DNA from: Cordilura impudica
Lineage: Eukaryota > Arthropoda > Insecta > Diptera > Scathophagidae
Assembly (NCBI GenBank): GCA_963682025.1
Contig: OY821519.1
Coordinates: 109,991,764 to 110,055,763, forward strand
Direction of reading: 5' to 3'
DNA: 64,000 nt
The translations under genes and the position numbers were made by a program. The first letter of the stretch is position 1; each line of letters opens with the position of its first letter. Shown piece after piece: positions 44,263-55,207 of the stretch. The notes beneath the pieces are model-generated. The model was not told the DNA's origin. It was given only the letters and a program-made list of their open reading frames with translations, and searched no databases.

Positions 44263-45043
44263 ACCCTATACCACTATGTGGTTTGGGTATAATGACTTTG
44301 TGCTGCTGTTTGTAACAACCAAAAATATTTGACCTAGACCCATCTTTAATTATACCGGTCGAATCAGAATCACTTTTTGAGTTGATTTAACAATGTCCGT
44401 CCGTCCGTCCGTCCGTCCGTCTGTGTGTCCATGTAAACTTTGTAATCAAACTGCAGGTCGCAAATATGAATATATTTTGACGAAATTTGGTATACAAGCT
44501 TTTATCGGCCATATGATGAACGGTATTGAAATTGGCGAGAATCGGTCCATGTTCAGACCTAGCCCCCATACAAATTACCCCTATGAAATCGACATAAATT
44601 GCCATAAGATCCAAATTGTCATATAGATCTTACTCAAATTGGGATTGTATGCGTTCATTACATCTATTAATGAGTAGTCCAAAAATGATCCCTTTGGCCC
44701 CATATAGAGCTGCTTCCCGATCTTCACTTAAATCTATTAAAAAACAAAAATATTGCACTGATTCTTCTCAAATTTTGTTTGTATATATTTTTGCAAAATA
44801 CAAGAGACTTTACCAAACATGAACAGGATCGGTCCATTTTTGGACCTAGTCCCCATATAGATATAGCATCCGATATGAACTTTTTATATCTGAAGCCAAA
44901 AAAATTAATAAAAATCCCACTCAAATTTGGTTTTTGCTTATTTTCTATGTCCAGTTAGTTGAGCCTAAGAGATAGGGTTTCTAAACGCATGGTATAGGGT
45001 ATCGTATAGTCGGTCTAGACCGACTATAATTTTCTTACTTGTT
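44259..45043 (+). mobile_element. DINE-like element, copy 12
   Basis: Full layout. The GTCC run is at 44397-44421 (about five units). The hairpin AGTCGGTCTAGACCGACT and CTTACTTG end it at 45043. Its TATACCC end faces copy 11. Confidence 0.88.
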
Positions 45044-45340
45044 TTATATTTGTAAAAATAGAAAGTAATAAATTTAAAGAATTTTTCAAATAAAAATAAA
45101 GAAAAGTTCTTCGAATATTTTACAGATCACTTTACAGATTTTAATTTATTTTATGAGAGTAAGTTCATTCAAATAATTTAATTAAAGAATATAAAAGTGT
45201 GTCAAAGAGTTCTAATATTAAATTTCCTTATATTATTTTGTTTATTATTAAAAGAATTAATAAAAATAAATAAAATATCTTAAAAATAAAATGCTATATT
45301 GAATCAATTTCCCAGAGCATAATTCTCACTGTTTTTATAA

Positions 45341-45721
45341 ATACTAGCAGATTCCAGCCCTCGAAATTCGGGCGCAAATTCTAGGAAATTTTATTTTTTC
45401 TTTAGATAAGTACCCTAAAAGTTTGCTAATCAATTATAGCCAATTCACAAATCAACACAAAAACAAACTCATTTTTATTACAAATACATTAACAAATTTA
45501 ATAAACACACACATAGCATTGTATAATTTTATGTATGTGTTAGTAGCAACTTTAAATGCAATTTACTCAAAATAAAGGAAAAAATTTAAAAATCTGTAAA
45601 TCTGGAAAACAGTTAAAAAGAAACACCTTTCAACTAATATACGTTTGGTCAAAATAGGGATAAAATGGTAGAACAAAACATCAGTCACAAGAAATCACCT
45701 AGCCTATTAATATTATAGATG
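45341..45721 (+). repeat. ACTAGCAGATTCC-family repeat, copy 4
   Basis: Very similar to copy 1 over its full length, from ATACTAGCAGATTCCAGCCC to CCTATTAATATTATAGATG. It is followed at 45735-45800 by short GGAGTCGGTGTCGG-like words of low complexity. The 45044-45340 stretch before it is plain AT-rich DNA. Confidence 0.78.
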
Positions 45722-45950
45722 TCCATATACAATTAGTATCGGAGTCGGTGTCGGACTTTAAAATTTTCAGCGGTAGGAATCGGAATCGGAGTTGGAACTA
45801 TTTTTTGACGACAAGTCTTGATGAAACAACACTTTCCTTTCGCCAATTCCGGCCTTTTTTTTCTTAATTTCGTCACTTATACGCTGCAATAGCTAAGCAT
45901 AATACTCGCCGTTGATTGTTTTCCTTTTTGAAGATAATCAATAACATTTA

Positions 45951-48295
45951 CACTGTGGAACAAATTCAGGTTAGCAAAAGTTAGGTCGATTCTGAGAGTG
46001 AGAGGTGAAAATAGAGGCAAAATTAGAAGACCCGTATCGCGGCGTTTGTTTATGTTAGTTCGAATTTTTTTTAATCGACCTTCGAACTTTGCAGTCAAAT
46101 GCCCATTTTCAGCATATTGTTTATATGATTTTTTGCCTATAACTCGTCGACTAATTGATATTTTTTCAATCTGTAAAAGCCAAATTATTGCTAGAGATCT
46201 GTGCAATAATTAAAATTTTTTACAAAATTGATATAGAAAATTTTTGTGGTGCTTATGAAGCAAAATATTGGAAAAATTATTTTTTTTCATGCTTTTTGAA
46301 AATATTTTCCACAAAACTAAGTCTTCTTTGCTTTCTATTTGATCTATAATATGCTTCTCAGTTTCTTCAATAAATTTCATTTGAAAAGAAAATGGTCTTA
46401 GTCGAAAATTTGCGTTAAAAATCCCAAAACCATTGAATAAATAGCGATTTAGGTAGAAGTAATTAAAAAGGGAAGTTCCAAGAATTAGGAATTAGGATGC
46501 TGTTAAGCCTGTAATTAATGAAACTATTTTTAGGTCGCAGCAAATGCGCCACTGGTGGTCGTTATATTTGACTACTCCCAGAATGTGTTTCAAATTATTG
46601 AAATTTTCACTAGTGTAAGTGCTACACGCAATCGGAACAGAAGGCATTCTATTTGTCTTGTGCAAAAGCACAACTTTTAAGCTGATTAGTGAACTATCGA
46701 TGAATAAACGCCAATCATCTTTTTTGTAAGTTAACCCTATCGTCTATATTAACTTTTCAATATCGTTGCAATAAGCGAAATTTTTCGCATCATTCACATT
46801 GAAGAACTTTTCTAACTCTTTTTGACTTTTTCGATATGCTGTTACTTTGGTACCTTTCGCCAGCAAATTATTTCCTTTCAAAAATGAAGCCAGCAGTTCT
46901 GATTATTTCTGAGTCAAACACAAATTTGCAACAATTCCATCCAATTGGTTTTGCGTGACTAGGATTGGGTCCTTTGATGTTTCATAGAATGTACCTTCAC
47001 CAGGGTCGTATTCTGAGCAGAAATCCATGGATGTAGCAGCGGCGGTTGTAGTACTGATATCTGTTTGAAGATCAATACTTCGGTATGTTGCTACTGGAAC
47101 GAATTCTGAGTGCGGCAATGGTAATTGGACACCTGGCACTGCTACATAAGTTTTATTCTTTGCTTTCCTTCTATTAAAAGTTTTATGGTAGTTGGTATAT
47201 CCATAGCAATTTTCTTCTTATTGCGGGCTGTTGTCTAACCACATCATTGGTATACCAAAAGGCATAGCCTTTTTCTTTTCACTTTTCCATGGCATAAGAG
47301 TTGAATAGCAAATAAAGCAAACTTTTTTAGGGACATAGTTTACGTCAGTGATAAACTCTTGCGAGAAAACTTGTTTATAGGCTTCAAAAAAAAAATCACT
47401 CGCATTGCCACATTTTTCATCGCTTGCTATGAAACGTCCACAAACATTACAAAAATGGTCCATTTTACATTTTGGTTCCGACATTTTTAATACAATATAT
47501 ATTATACAATATTTTTTTTTGTTATTTTTATGAAACCGATGCACTTAACTTAAATCACTCACAAAATGAAATAAGTTCCAAAAAAATTAATAACGAATTT
47601 TATCACAACCGAGCGAAAATTAAAAGACATCATCTTCGGCTGAGTTTCGAGTCTTAACTGAATCTTCATTTTTTAAATTAGTTCGCTTGTACGAAATAAA
47701 AAAAAATCGCTACCTGTGCGGTGGTTGAAAACAAAAAAGTTGTTTTACTAATTCCTAATTCTTGGAACTTCCCTTTTTAATTACTTCTACTTAAATCGCT
47801 ATTTATTTAATGGTTTTGGGATTTTTAGAGCAAATTATCGACTAAGACCATTTTCTTTTCAAATGAAATTTATTGAAGAAACTGAGAAGCATATTATAGA
47901 TCAAACAGAAAGCAAAAAAGACTTAGTTTTGTGCACAATATTTTCAAAAAGCATGAAAAAAAATAATTTTTCCAACATTTTGCTTCATAAGCACCACAAA
48001 AATTTTCTAAATCAATTTTTTAAAAATTTTAATTGTTGCACAGGTCTCTAGCAATAATTTGACTTTTACAGATTGAAAAAATATCAATTGGTCGACGGGT
48101 TATAGCCAAAAAAAAAAACATATAAACAATATGCTGAAAATCGGCATTTGACTGCAAAGTTCGAAGGTCGATTAAAAAAAATTCGAACTAACATAAACAA
48201 ACGCCGCGATACGGGTCTTCGAATTTAGCCTCTATTTTCATCCCTCACTCTCAGAATCGACCTAACTTTTGCTAACCTGAATTTGTTCCACAGTG
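45951..48295 (-). mobile_element. CACTG-ended transposon, copy 3 (complete ends)
   Basis: 2345 bp, beginning CACTGTGGAACAAATTCAGG and ending with its inverse, with TTA flanks (45948-45950, 48296-48298). The two arms are similar for about 540 bp, longer than in copy 2. It carries a better-preserved version of the orphan gene (46497-47484, minus strand). Confidence 0.88.
46497..47484 (-). pseudogene. orphan zinc-finger-like gene of the CACTG transposon (better copy)
   Basis: Starts MSEPKCKMDHFCNVCGRFIA and continues in one frame through FFFEAYKQVFSQEF, VPKKVCFICYSTLMPWKSEK and KAMPFGIPMMWLDNSPQ to a stop at 47218. Then, with shifts, VQLPLPHSEFVPVATYRSID and NQLDGIVANLCLTQK (about 46903-47139). 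Further on (46500-46900) come NNLLAKGTKVTAYRKSQKEL, NDAKNFAYCNDIEKL and DDWRLFIDSSLISLKVVLLH. The last block (WRLFIDSSxxSLKxVLLH) is one I recall from many uncharacterised insect proteins. The acid residues in it could be catalytic, but this is not established. The 3' part of the gene was lost into the arm at about 46497. It joins CxxC zinc-finger, MPFxIPMxW and LFIDSS blocks in one gene. Confidence 0.72.
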
Positions 48296-48298
48296 TTA

Positions 48299-48760
48299 TC
48301 CCACGCTCATTCTAAAAAACAGTTGGCATAACCATGCCTGCAGATGGAAATGGACACGATTCTCCCATTGCAGTATACTGTTTTCACTGTTCCTATGTCT
48401 CAGGTGTGAACTCGTAGACACACGTCTCATCCATGGTTATGAAACGACGCAAAATCGGCTTTATTGCAGTGAAACATCGCCAAACACTCTATTGGAACAT
48501 CTTTATAACGCTGGTTTTGTTCCATTGTGAACAAACGCTGCACTCATCTTGCGAACAGCTTCCTCATCTCCAAATTTTAACTCAATATGCGATAAATAGC
48601 ACTTTTTGAAATTCCTATCAGTTCGCCATTTGTGGATTTTCTTAAATGCTACTAGCGTGGCAACCTCAATTGGTCGACCACTACGGTGTTCATCTTGACA
48701 ACTCGTATGGTCTCGTTTAAACTCTGCCACCTATTATTTTATAGTCGTAAACGATGGAGC
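48299..48760 (-). pseudogene. mariner transposase N-terminal part
   Basis: Read from about 48740: VAEFKRDHTSCQDEHRSGRP, then IEVATLVAFKKIHKWRTDRN and LFAIPHIELKFGDEEAVRKM-like text in shifted frames, then a block equal to the usual 'W.R.LT..QK'. 'GRTS..DEHRSGRP' is the standard mariner linker between the two DNA-binding halves. The sequence is cut at 48299 by the CACTG element, and its downstream part continues at 45947. Confidence 0.78.
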
Positions 48761-49016
48761 AGACTTATATATTGCTTGGACTGCGACCTTTCAAATGAAA
48801 GTATTGAATTACATAACGGTGACCAAATTTTCCATGTTTACAAATTCACTGAGATCGTATATTATGCATGGCTAAAAAAAAAATACTAAACAACGTGGCT
48901 TTTTGAAACTTAAAACTTATGCTTTATAATGTTGCCGCTTTTTACCAAAGTTGTTTTTTACAAACTACAACCGCCATCTATACGTCAGTTCGGGTTGTTC
49001 CGGGACTACCCTCGTA

Positions 49017-49436
49017 TTTATTATATTTTTGCATATCTGTATAATATATTGTATATATGTACATTAATTTGTTCAATACTAGACAATAATTCGCAGCATT
49101 ATAATATGATTACCTTATTAACCGAGTAAATAAAACAAAAAATCTCTTTTTATGGCAGATATTTTTATTTGAATGTTGACTTTGTTGGAAAGGATTAAGA
49201 GTATTTTTTATGAATTTGAAGATCATTTTCATTATTGATAACTAAATATCTATATATTCACGTCATTATATATATCTATATATATATATAAATGTCATTA
49301 TCTACCATTTTTTATGAAGAATTTTTTTATTATTTTGCAACCGATCCTTGTTTGATCTTCTTTTCTATGTTCTTGTTAGAATAAACGAATGTATGATATT
49401 TTCAAAATAAATTGTCAGGTATTTTTACTGAATACT
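49017..49436. other. no gene; TA-rich
   Basis: Contains TATATATATCTATATATATA-like dinucleotide text at 49255-49290. No coding or structured feature beyond this was found. Confidence 0.5.
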
Positions 49437-50001
49437 GAATAAACAAAATTTGAGTGCATTGTTGTTAACTTTTGTGCCTTCGGATATAAAAAAAGTTCAT
49501 ATCGGATACTATTTTTTGCAAAAATATATACATACAAACAAAATTTGAGAAAAATGTGTGCAATATTTTTGTTTTTTGAGAGTTTTAAGTGAAGATCGGG
49601 AATCAGCTTTATATGGGGGCTATGACTTGGAATAGTTCTATACGGTCCATTTTAGCATTACTAATTAATGGATGTAATACACACACACAAACCCAATTTG
49701 ACCGATATCTAAATGATAATTTGGATATTATGGCAATTTAAATCGATCTCATAGGGGTTTTTTATATGGAGGCTAGGTCTGAACATGAACCGATTTTCAC
49801 CAATTTCAATAGCGTTCATCCTATGGCCAATAAATGCTTATATACTAACCTTAATCAAAATATATTTATTTTTGCGACCTGTAGTTTGATTACAAGGTTT
49901 ACATGGGCCCACAGACGGACGGACATCGCTAAATCGACTCGGAAAGTGATTCAGCAAAAAGTCATTATACCTTGACCACATAGTGGTATAGGGTATAAAA
50001 A
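49437..50001 (-). mobile_element. DINE-like element, copy 13 (diverged, 3' tip missing)
   Basis: Starts inside the family at AATAAACAAAATTTGAGTGC and lacks the 3' hairpin. The first 155-bp block is shortened (near 49500). It ends ATTATACCTTGACCACATAG and GGTATAGGGTATAA, so it belongs to the subfamily with a CTTGACCAC end. It has only two GGAC units. It looks older than the other copies. Confidence 0.75.
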
Positions 50002-50021
50002 TATTAAAATACAGGTTCATA

Positions 50022-51004
50022 CAGGGTGGGCAAATAGTCGCCATATGGAGTTTAAAAATTTAATAACTTTTTCGTTTATACATTTTTATTTTTATTTTGT
50101 AGAGTACATAAATAACACCTGGAGAATATATAATGGAGAGATGCACCACTGAACAAAGAACCAGATTAATATAATTTTATTATTTAAAATAGCGATCAAT
50201 TATTTTAACGCAAAGAGCATATCGTAGCCATTTTACCGTCAGAATTGCGCTCTCTGAAATAACGATTCGTTGCTTAGTTGATCGTCACCACAAACATGGC
50301 ACCTAGAACCGGTATACCACGTTTAATTCGCACTGCCAAAAAAATACCAGAAGGAGTTCTGCTCAGTTAGGAATGTCTCGTACGTCGCTTCGTCGCATTT
50401 TAAAAAAAGATTTACTATTATTCCCATATAAGGTGCAATTGATGCAAGAATTAAGGCCCGTAGATCCTCGCCAACGTCTAAAATTTTCAGTTATATTTCA
50501 ACAGTTGGCCAGAAATGAAATGAATCATTTCAATCGCTTTGGTAATAAGCAGAATTATAGGTTCTGAGTTATCAAAATCCAAGAGCTATTCATCAACGCC
50601 AATTGCACCCCATTAGGTGTACGGTATGGTATGGCATTACATCTGAAAATATCATTGCACCTTACTTCTTCGAAATTGACGATGGAAACACCAGACTATT
50701 CTCTTTGGGGTTATTTGAAGGACCAAGTATATGTGAACAATCCCGAGACAATCCTTGAACTCAAGGCCAAAACTGTTGCAGAAATTCAAATGCTACAGCC
50801 ACAAATTTTAAAAAATTTTATGGAAAATGCTCTAAAACGAGCCCATCATTGCGAAGATGAAAACGTGACATTATTTTCCATACTTAGTGTAAAAAAATTT
50901 CCATTTTTTTATATTTTATAATATGGAAAAACAAGAAATAAAAAATATATAAACGAAAAAGTTATTAAATTTTTATATCCCATGGTGGCTTTTGGCCCAC
51001 CAAG
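50022..51004 (+). mobile_element. IS630/Tc1-mariner-type element with deleted transposase
   Basis: The left tip CAGGGTGGGCAAATAG (TA before it at 50020-50021) and the inverted right tip CTTGGTGGGCCAAAAG (TA after it at 51005-51006) are followed by a shared inner stretch, AAATTTAATAACTTTTTCGT, at both ends. The total is 983 bp with TIRs of about 58 bp. The gene inside keeps N- and C-terminal fragments only. Confidence 0.82.
50290..50921 (+). pseudogene. Tc1-mariner (IS630-type) transposase, internally deleted
   Basis: 50295-50567: MAPRTGIPRLIRTAKKI-like start, then MSRTSLRRILKKDLLLFPYK and VQLMQELRPVDPRQRLKFSV, the helix-turn-helix and linker. 50631-50921 (shifted): TPDYSLWGYLKDQVYVNNPE, then TILELKAKTVAEIQMLQPQI, the third catalytic block (D in PDYSLWG) and C-terminal helix. 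The part with the first two catalytic acids (WFQQDGA region) is lost between about 50540 and 50680. Not functional. Confidence 0.82.
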
Positions 51005-51024
51005 TATAAGTAAATTATTTTAAA

Positions 51025-51660
51025 CTAGCTGTTTTTACCCGGTCTTACCCGGGATAAAAAGGCCTTTGACCTTTGAATCGTTTGCAAATTAAAGGAATCA
51101 GAACTTTTAAAAATTTAATTACTTCATTCAAAAAGTGGTCATCATTGAGCAGAGAAGTCAAATTCATAGTAGTTGCAAAAATGAAAAACTAATGCGACGT
51201 TTAAAATTGTGCCGCAAGGTTTCTTTAAGCAACTGCTTATAGTATATGTGTGGACTATTTTGATCAACACGTAAATATTTCACGAGTCGCGTCAGCTTCC
51301 GCACGTTTGGCAGCCACACCCGTGCTGCCGCGCAGTTCCCTTTAACTTATTTTAATCGCCAAAATATATTTTTCAGATCATTGTGATATTTTAGCTGAGC
51401 TGTGTTCCGCGAGCGCGTCGCTTCCTCGCGTTTGGCTGCTACTACCCGTGCTGCCGCGCTGTTCTCGTTAACATGTTTTAATCGCTAAAATATATTTTTC
51501 AGATCATTGCGATATTTTAGCTGAGCTGTGTTCCGCGAGCTCGTTGCTTCTGCGCAACGAAATGATGCTGTTGAAAAGAATACTCATTTTAAATGGGTCT
51601 ATTGTAGGACATGTATTGACAGCAGTATGCAAATTTTCACTAAAATAAATATTTAACAAA
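51025..51660 (+). repeat. repeat with tandem GC-richer units
   Basis: Starts CTAGCTGTTTTTACCCGG and TCTTACCCGGGATAAAAAGG. 51266-51555 has two full units of about 127-130 bp and the start of a third, each with GTTTGGC-GC-AC-ACCCGTGCTG, CCGCGC, then AAAATATATTTTTCAGATCA and GAGCTGTGTTCCGCGAG. It is the most GC-rich stretch nearby. No coding function is proposed. Confidence 0.68.
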
Positions 51661-51672
51661 ATTCATTACATA

Positions 51673-52446
51673 ACAAGTAAGAAAATTATAGTCGGTCTAG
51701 ACCGACTATACGATACCCTATACCATGCATTTAGAAACCCTATCTCATAGGCCCAACTAACTGGACATTGAAAATAAGCAAAAACCAAATTTGAGTGGGA
51801 TTTTTATTAATTTTTTGGCTGCAGATATGAAAAAGTTCATATCGGATGCTATATCTATAAAGGGACTAGGTCCAAAAATGGATCGATCCTGATCATGTTT
51901 GGTAAAGTCTCTTGTATTTTGCAAAAATATGTACAAACAAAATTTGAGAAGAATCAGTGCAATATTTTTGTTTTTTAATAGATTTAAGTGAATATCGGGA
52001 AGCAGCTCTATATGGGGTCAAAGGGATCATTTTTGGACTACTCATCAGTGGATGTAATGAACGCATACAAACCCAATTTGAGTAAGACTATATGACAATT
52101 TGGATCTTATGGCAATTTATGTCGATTTCATATGGGTAATTTGTATGGGAGCTAGGTCTGAACATGGACCGATTCTCACCAATTTCAATATGGTTCATCC
52201 CATGGCCGATAAAAGCTTATATACCAAATTTCATCAAAATATATTCATATTTGCGACCTGCAGTTTGATTACAAGCTTTACATGGACACACAGACGGACG
52301 GACGGACATTGTTAAATCAACTCAGAAAGTGATTCTGATTCGATCGGTATAATTAAAGATGGGTCTAGGTCAAATATTTTTGGTTGTTACAAACAGCAGC
52401 ACAAAGTCATTATACCCAAACCACATAGTGGTATAGGGTATAAAAA
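51673..52446 (-). mobile_element. DINE-like element, copy 14
   Basis: Full layout with an intact hairpin AGTCGGTCTAGACCGACT and a (GGAC)3 run near 52297. It is nearly identical to copy 1, including the shortened middle block (GGGGTCAAAGGGATCATT). It is head-to-head with copy 15. Confidence 0.88.
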
Positions 52447-52541
52447 TATATAAAAATTTAAGAACGAATTTGGGGAGTAAGTTCATTTTTTTATTACGTT
52501 TAAAAAAATTGGGAAATTGTTCATTTCTTTAGGGTACCTTA

Positions 52542-53273
52542 TTTATACCCTATACCACGATCGAATCAGAATCACCATCTGATTCAATTTAACGATGTCC
52601 GTCCGTCTGTCCGTCCGTCCGTCCGTCCGTCTGTGTGTCCATGTAAAGCTTGTAATCAAACTTCACGTCGCAAATATGAATATTTTCGATGAAATTTGGG
52701 TTATAAGCTTCTATCTCCCATAGCATGAACGCTATTGAAATTGGTGAGAATAGGTCCTTGTTCAGACCTAGCCCCCATACAAATGACCCCTATGAAATCG
52801 ACATAAATTGTCATAAAATCCAAATTGTCATATAGATCTTAGTCAAATTGGGTTTATATGCGTTTATTACATCCACTAATGAGTAGTCCAAAAATGATAT
52901 CTATGGGACAACTCTTATTCATATGCCCCAAATAGAGCTGCTTCCCGATCTTCACTTAAATCTATCAAAAAACAAAAATATTGCACTGATTCTTCTCAAA
53001 TTTTGTTTGTATATATTTTTGCAAAATACAAGAGACTTTACCAAACATGGCCAGGATCGGTCCATTTTTGGACCTAGTCCCCATATAGATATAGCATCCG
53101 ATATGAACTTTTTCATATCTGCAGCCAAAAAAATTAATAAAAACCCCACTCGAATTTGGTTTATGCTTATTTTCTATGTGCAGTTAGTTGGGCCCTACGA
53201 GATAGGGTCTCTTAACGCATAGTATAGGGTATCGTATAGTCGGTCTAGACCGACAATAATTTTCTTACTTGTT
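52542..53273 (+). mobile_element. DINE-like element, copy 15
   Basis: The 5' end goes from CCCTATACCAC directly to GATCGAATCAG, so about 110 bp of the 5' region is missing. The GTCC run is the longest of the plus-sense copies (52596-52632). The hairpin has one change (GACCGACAATA). Confidence 0.85.
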
Positions 53274-53282
53274 TTAATTTGG

Positions 53283-53570
53283 GGAATTTGTTTCATCGTG
53301 AAATTATTTCCATGCGTACCAATCAGAGAAATCCGTTGAAAAATACAAATTGTATAGCGAACATATGTATCAAAAATAGAAAATGAATTTTATAAAAAAA
53401 GTGGGCGTAAAGGTAGGCGTGGCCAGAAATATATATAATCCAATCTTCGCTGAAGTACAAAGATTGTGCGTACCAAATTTCAGAGAAATCCGATGAAAAA
53501 TAAAAATTTGTATAGCGGTCAAACAAACAAACAAACGGAAAATGAATTATATATACATATATAGATGACT
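53283..53570 (+). repeat. duplicated GCGTACCAA-AGAGAAATCCG repeat with CAAAC run
   Basis: The words GCGTACCAA, AGAGAAATCCG and TTGTATAGCG occur at about 53314-53357 and again at 53468-53518, about 155 bp apart, followed by (CAAA)4 and TATATACATATATAGATGA. The spacing and the (CAAA)n-TATAGAT end resemble the unit-repeat family of 13576-15200. GTGGGCGTAAAGGTAGGCGT lies between. Confidence 0.5.
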
Positions 53571-53760
53571 ACTAAAGTTGAACTATTTTGCGATACAAAA
53601 TCCAAAATTTTACGAGTACATAGTATTTTGGTATGAAAATTATAAAAATCGAATTTTTGACGACTTTGACAATATTTATTTTTGGCCTAAAAATAGAGAA
53701 GCGGAGGGTTATGCGATATGGAACCAGTAGAAAATATTCTAAAAAACAACAAATTGAAAA

Positions 53761-54579
53761 ACAAGTAAGAAAATTATAGTCGGTCTAGCCCGACTATACG
53801 ATACCCTACACCATGGTTAAGATACCCTATCTCTTCGGTCCAACTAATTGGATATAGCAAATAAGCATAGATCAAATTTGAGTGGCATTTTTATTAATAT
53901 TTTTCGCTGCAGATATGAAAAAGTTCATATCGGATACAATATTTATATGGGGACTAGGTCGACAAATGGACCGATCATGACCATATTTGGTAAAGTCAAT
54001 TATACTTTGAAAAAATATATACAAACCAAATTTGAGAGAAATCTGTGCAATATTTTTATTTTTCAATAGATTTAAGTGAAGATCGGGAAGCAGCTCTGTA
54101 TGGGGCCTATGACTAAGAATTTTCCTATAAGGAGTATTTTTGAACTACTGATTAATAGATGTAATAAACACATACAACCCCAATTAGACTGAGATCTATA
54201 TGATAATTTGGAACTTATGGCAATTTATGTCGATTTCATAGGGGTCATTTGTATGGGGGCTAGGTCTGAACATGGACCGATTCTCACCAATTTCAATAGC
54301 GTTCATCCCATGGCGTTCATCCCGATAAAAGCTTATGTACCAAATTTCATCAAAATATATTCATATTTGCGACCTGTAGTTTGATTACAAGCTTTACATG
54401 GACACACAGACGGACGGACGGACGGACGGACGGACGGACGGACATTGCTATTTCGATTCAAAAATTGATTCTGACTCGATCGGTATAATTAAAGATGGGT
54501 CTAGGACGAATATTTTTGGTTGTTACAAACAGCAGCACAAAGTCATTATACCCAAACCACATAGTGGTATAGGGTATAA
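53761..54579 (-). mobile_element. DINE-like element, copy 16
   Basis: Full layout. It has the longest pure GGAC run in the window (54410-54444, about eight units). A duplicated GTTCATCCC lies near 54300-54325. It is the closest element upstream of the WAP gene (about 0.6 kb). Confidence 0.88.
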
Positions 54580-55207
54580 TAATTGACAACAAATAGTACT
54601 TTTTGTTTGTATGTCTACTAAATTTAAAAGTTCTTTTTTTCCGAAAAACTCAATGAACGTAAAATTTTTACATCGTATAATCAGATATCCTCAAGAATAT
54701 TTTTTCTAGTAAGAATAGTGCTAAAATAATAGATAATAAATAGTTGCTAAAACTTAATAAAATATAAATTTTTCATTGAAAAAAATTGGACTTTACATTT
54801 ACCTTAACATATGTATTCGTTATGCTTAAAATTTAGGCTTTCAATTGGCATGTACTTATTTCATTAATATATTCCAACATATATATTTCATTTTGTACTA
54901 TTTGAACTTTCCTTTAGGGAGATCGCTTGTGATTATAATTCATAAAAATTTCAATTTATAAGTATTGAAAACATTTTGTATTATACTCTACATTATTACT
55001 TGGTAATACCAGAGTTTGCTGGGATATGTGTATTCGATCTCATCGTTGAAGTTCATACTTTAAATACGACTTTAAAATAATCACAAACTTAGATCATTTA
55101 TTTCAAATGAATTCAATATATTCAGTTTAATTTAAATTCTCAAAGCGTAAACAACAAATGTGCTGTTCTACGTAAAATTTAAATATTTTCGACTTTTTTT
55201 GAATAAA
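54580..55207 (+). promoter_or_regulatory. upstream region of the WAP-type gene
   Basis: No repeat recognised. A TCAGT initiator word lies at 55132-55136 (ATATATTCAGTTTAA), 72 bp before the start codon. There is no convincing TATA box at -30. The likely leader holds one short upstream frame, ATGTGCTGTTCTACGTAA (55158-55175). The promoter position is an inference from the initiator word alone. Confidence 0.35.

Larger units (their letters stand above)
45805..49016 (-). mobile_element. mariner element split by a CACTG transposon
   Basis: On the minus strand the 5' TIR starts TACGAGGGTAGTCCCGG (ending at 49016). The N-terminal coding part lies at 48299-48760. The C-terminal part (45805-45947) reads TINGEYYA in a frame near 45905 and RKVLFHQD near 45815, then is cut off, so the 3' TIR is lost. 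Between them, 45951-48295 is a complete CACTG element with TTA on both sides. So the mariner was already there when the CACTG element inserted. Confidence 0.8.
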
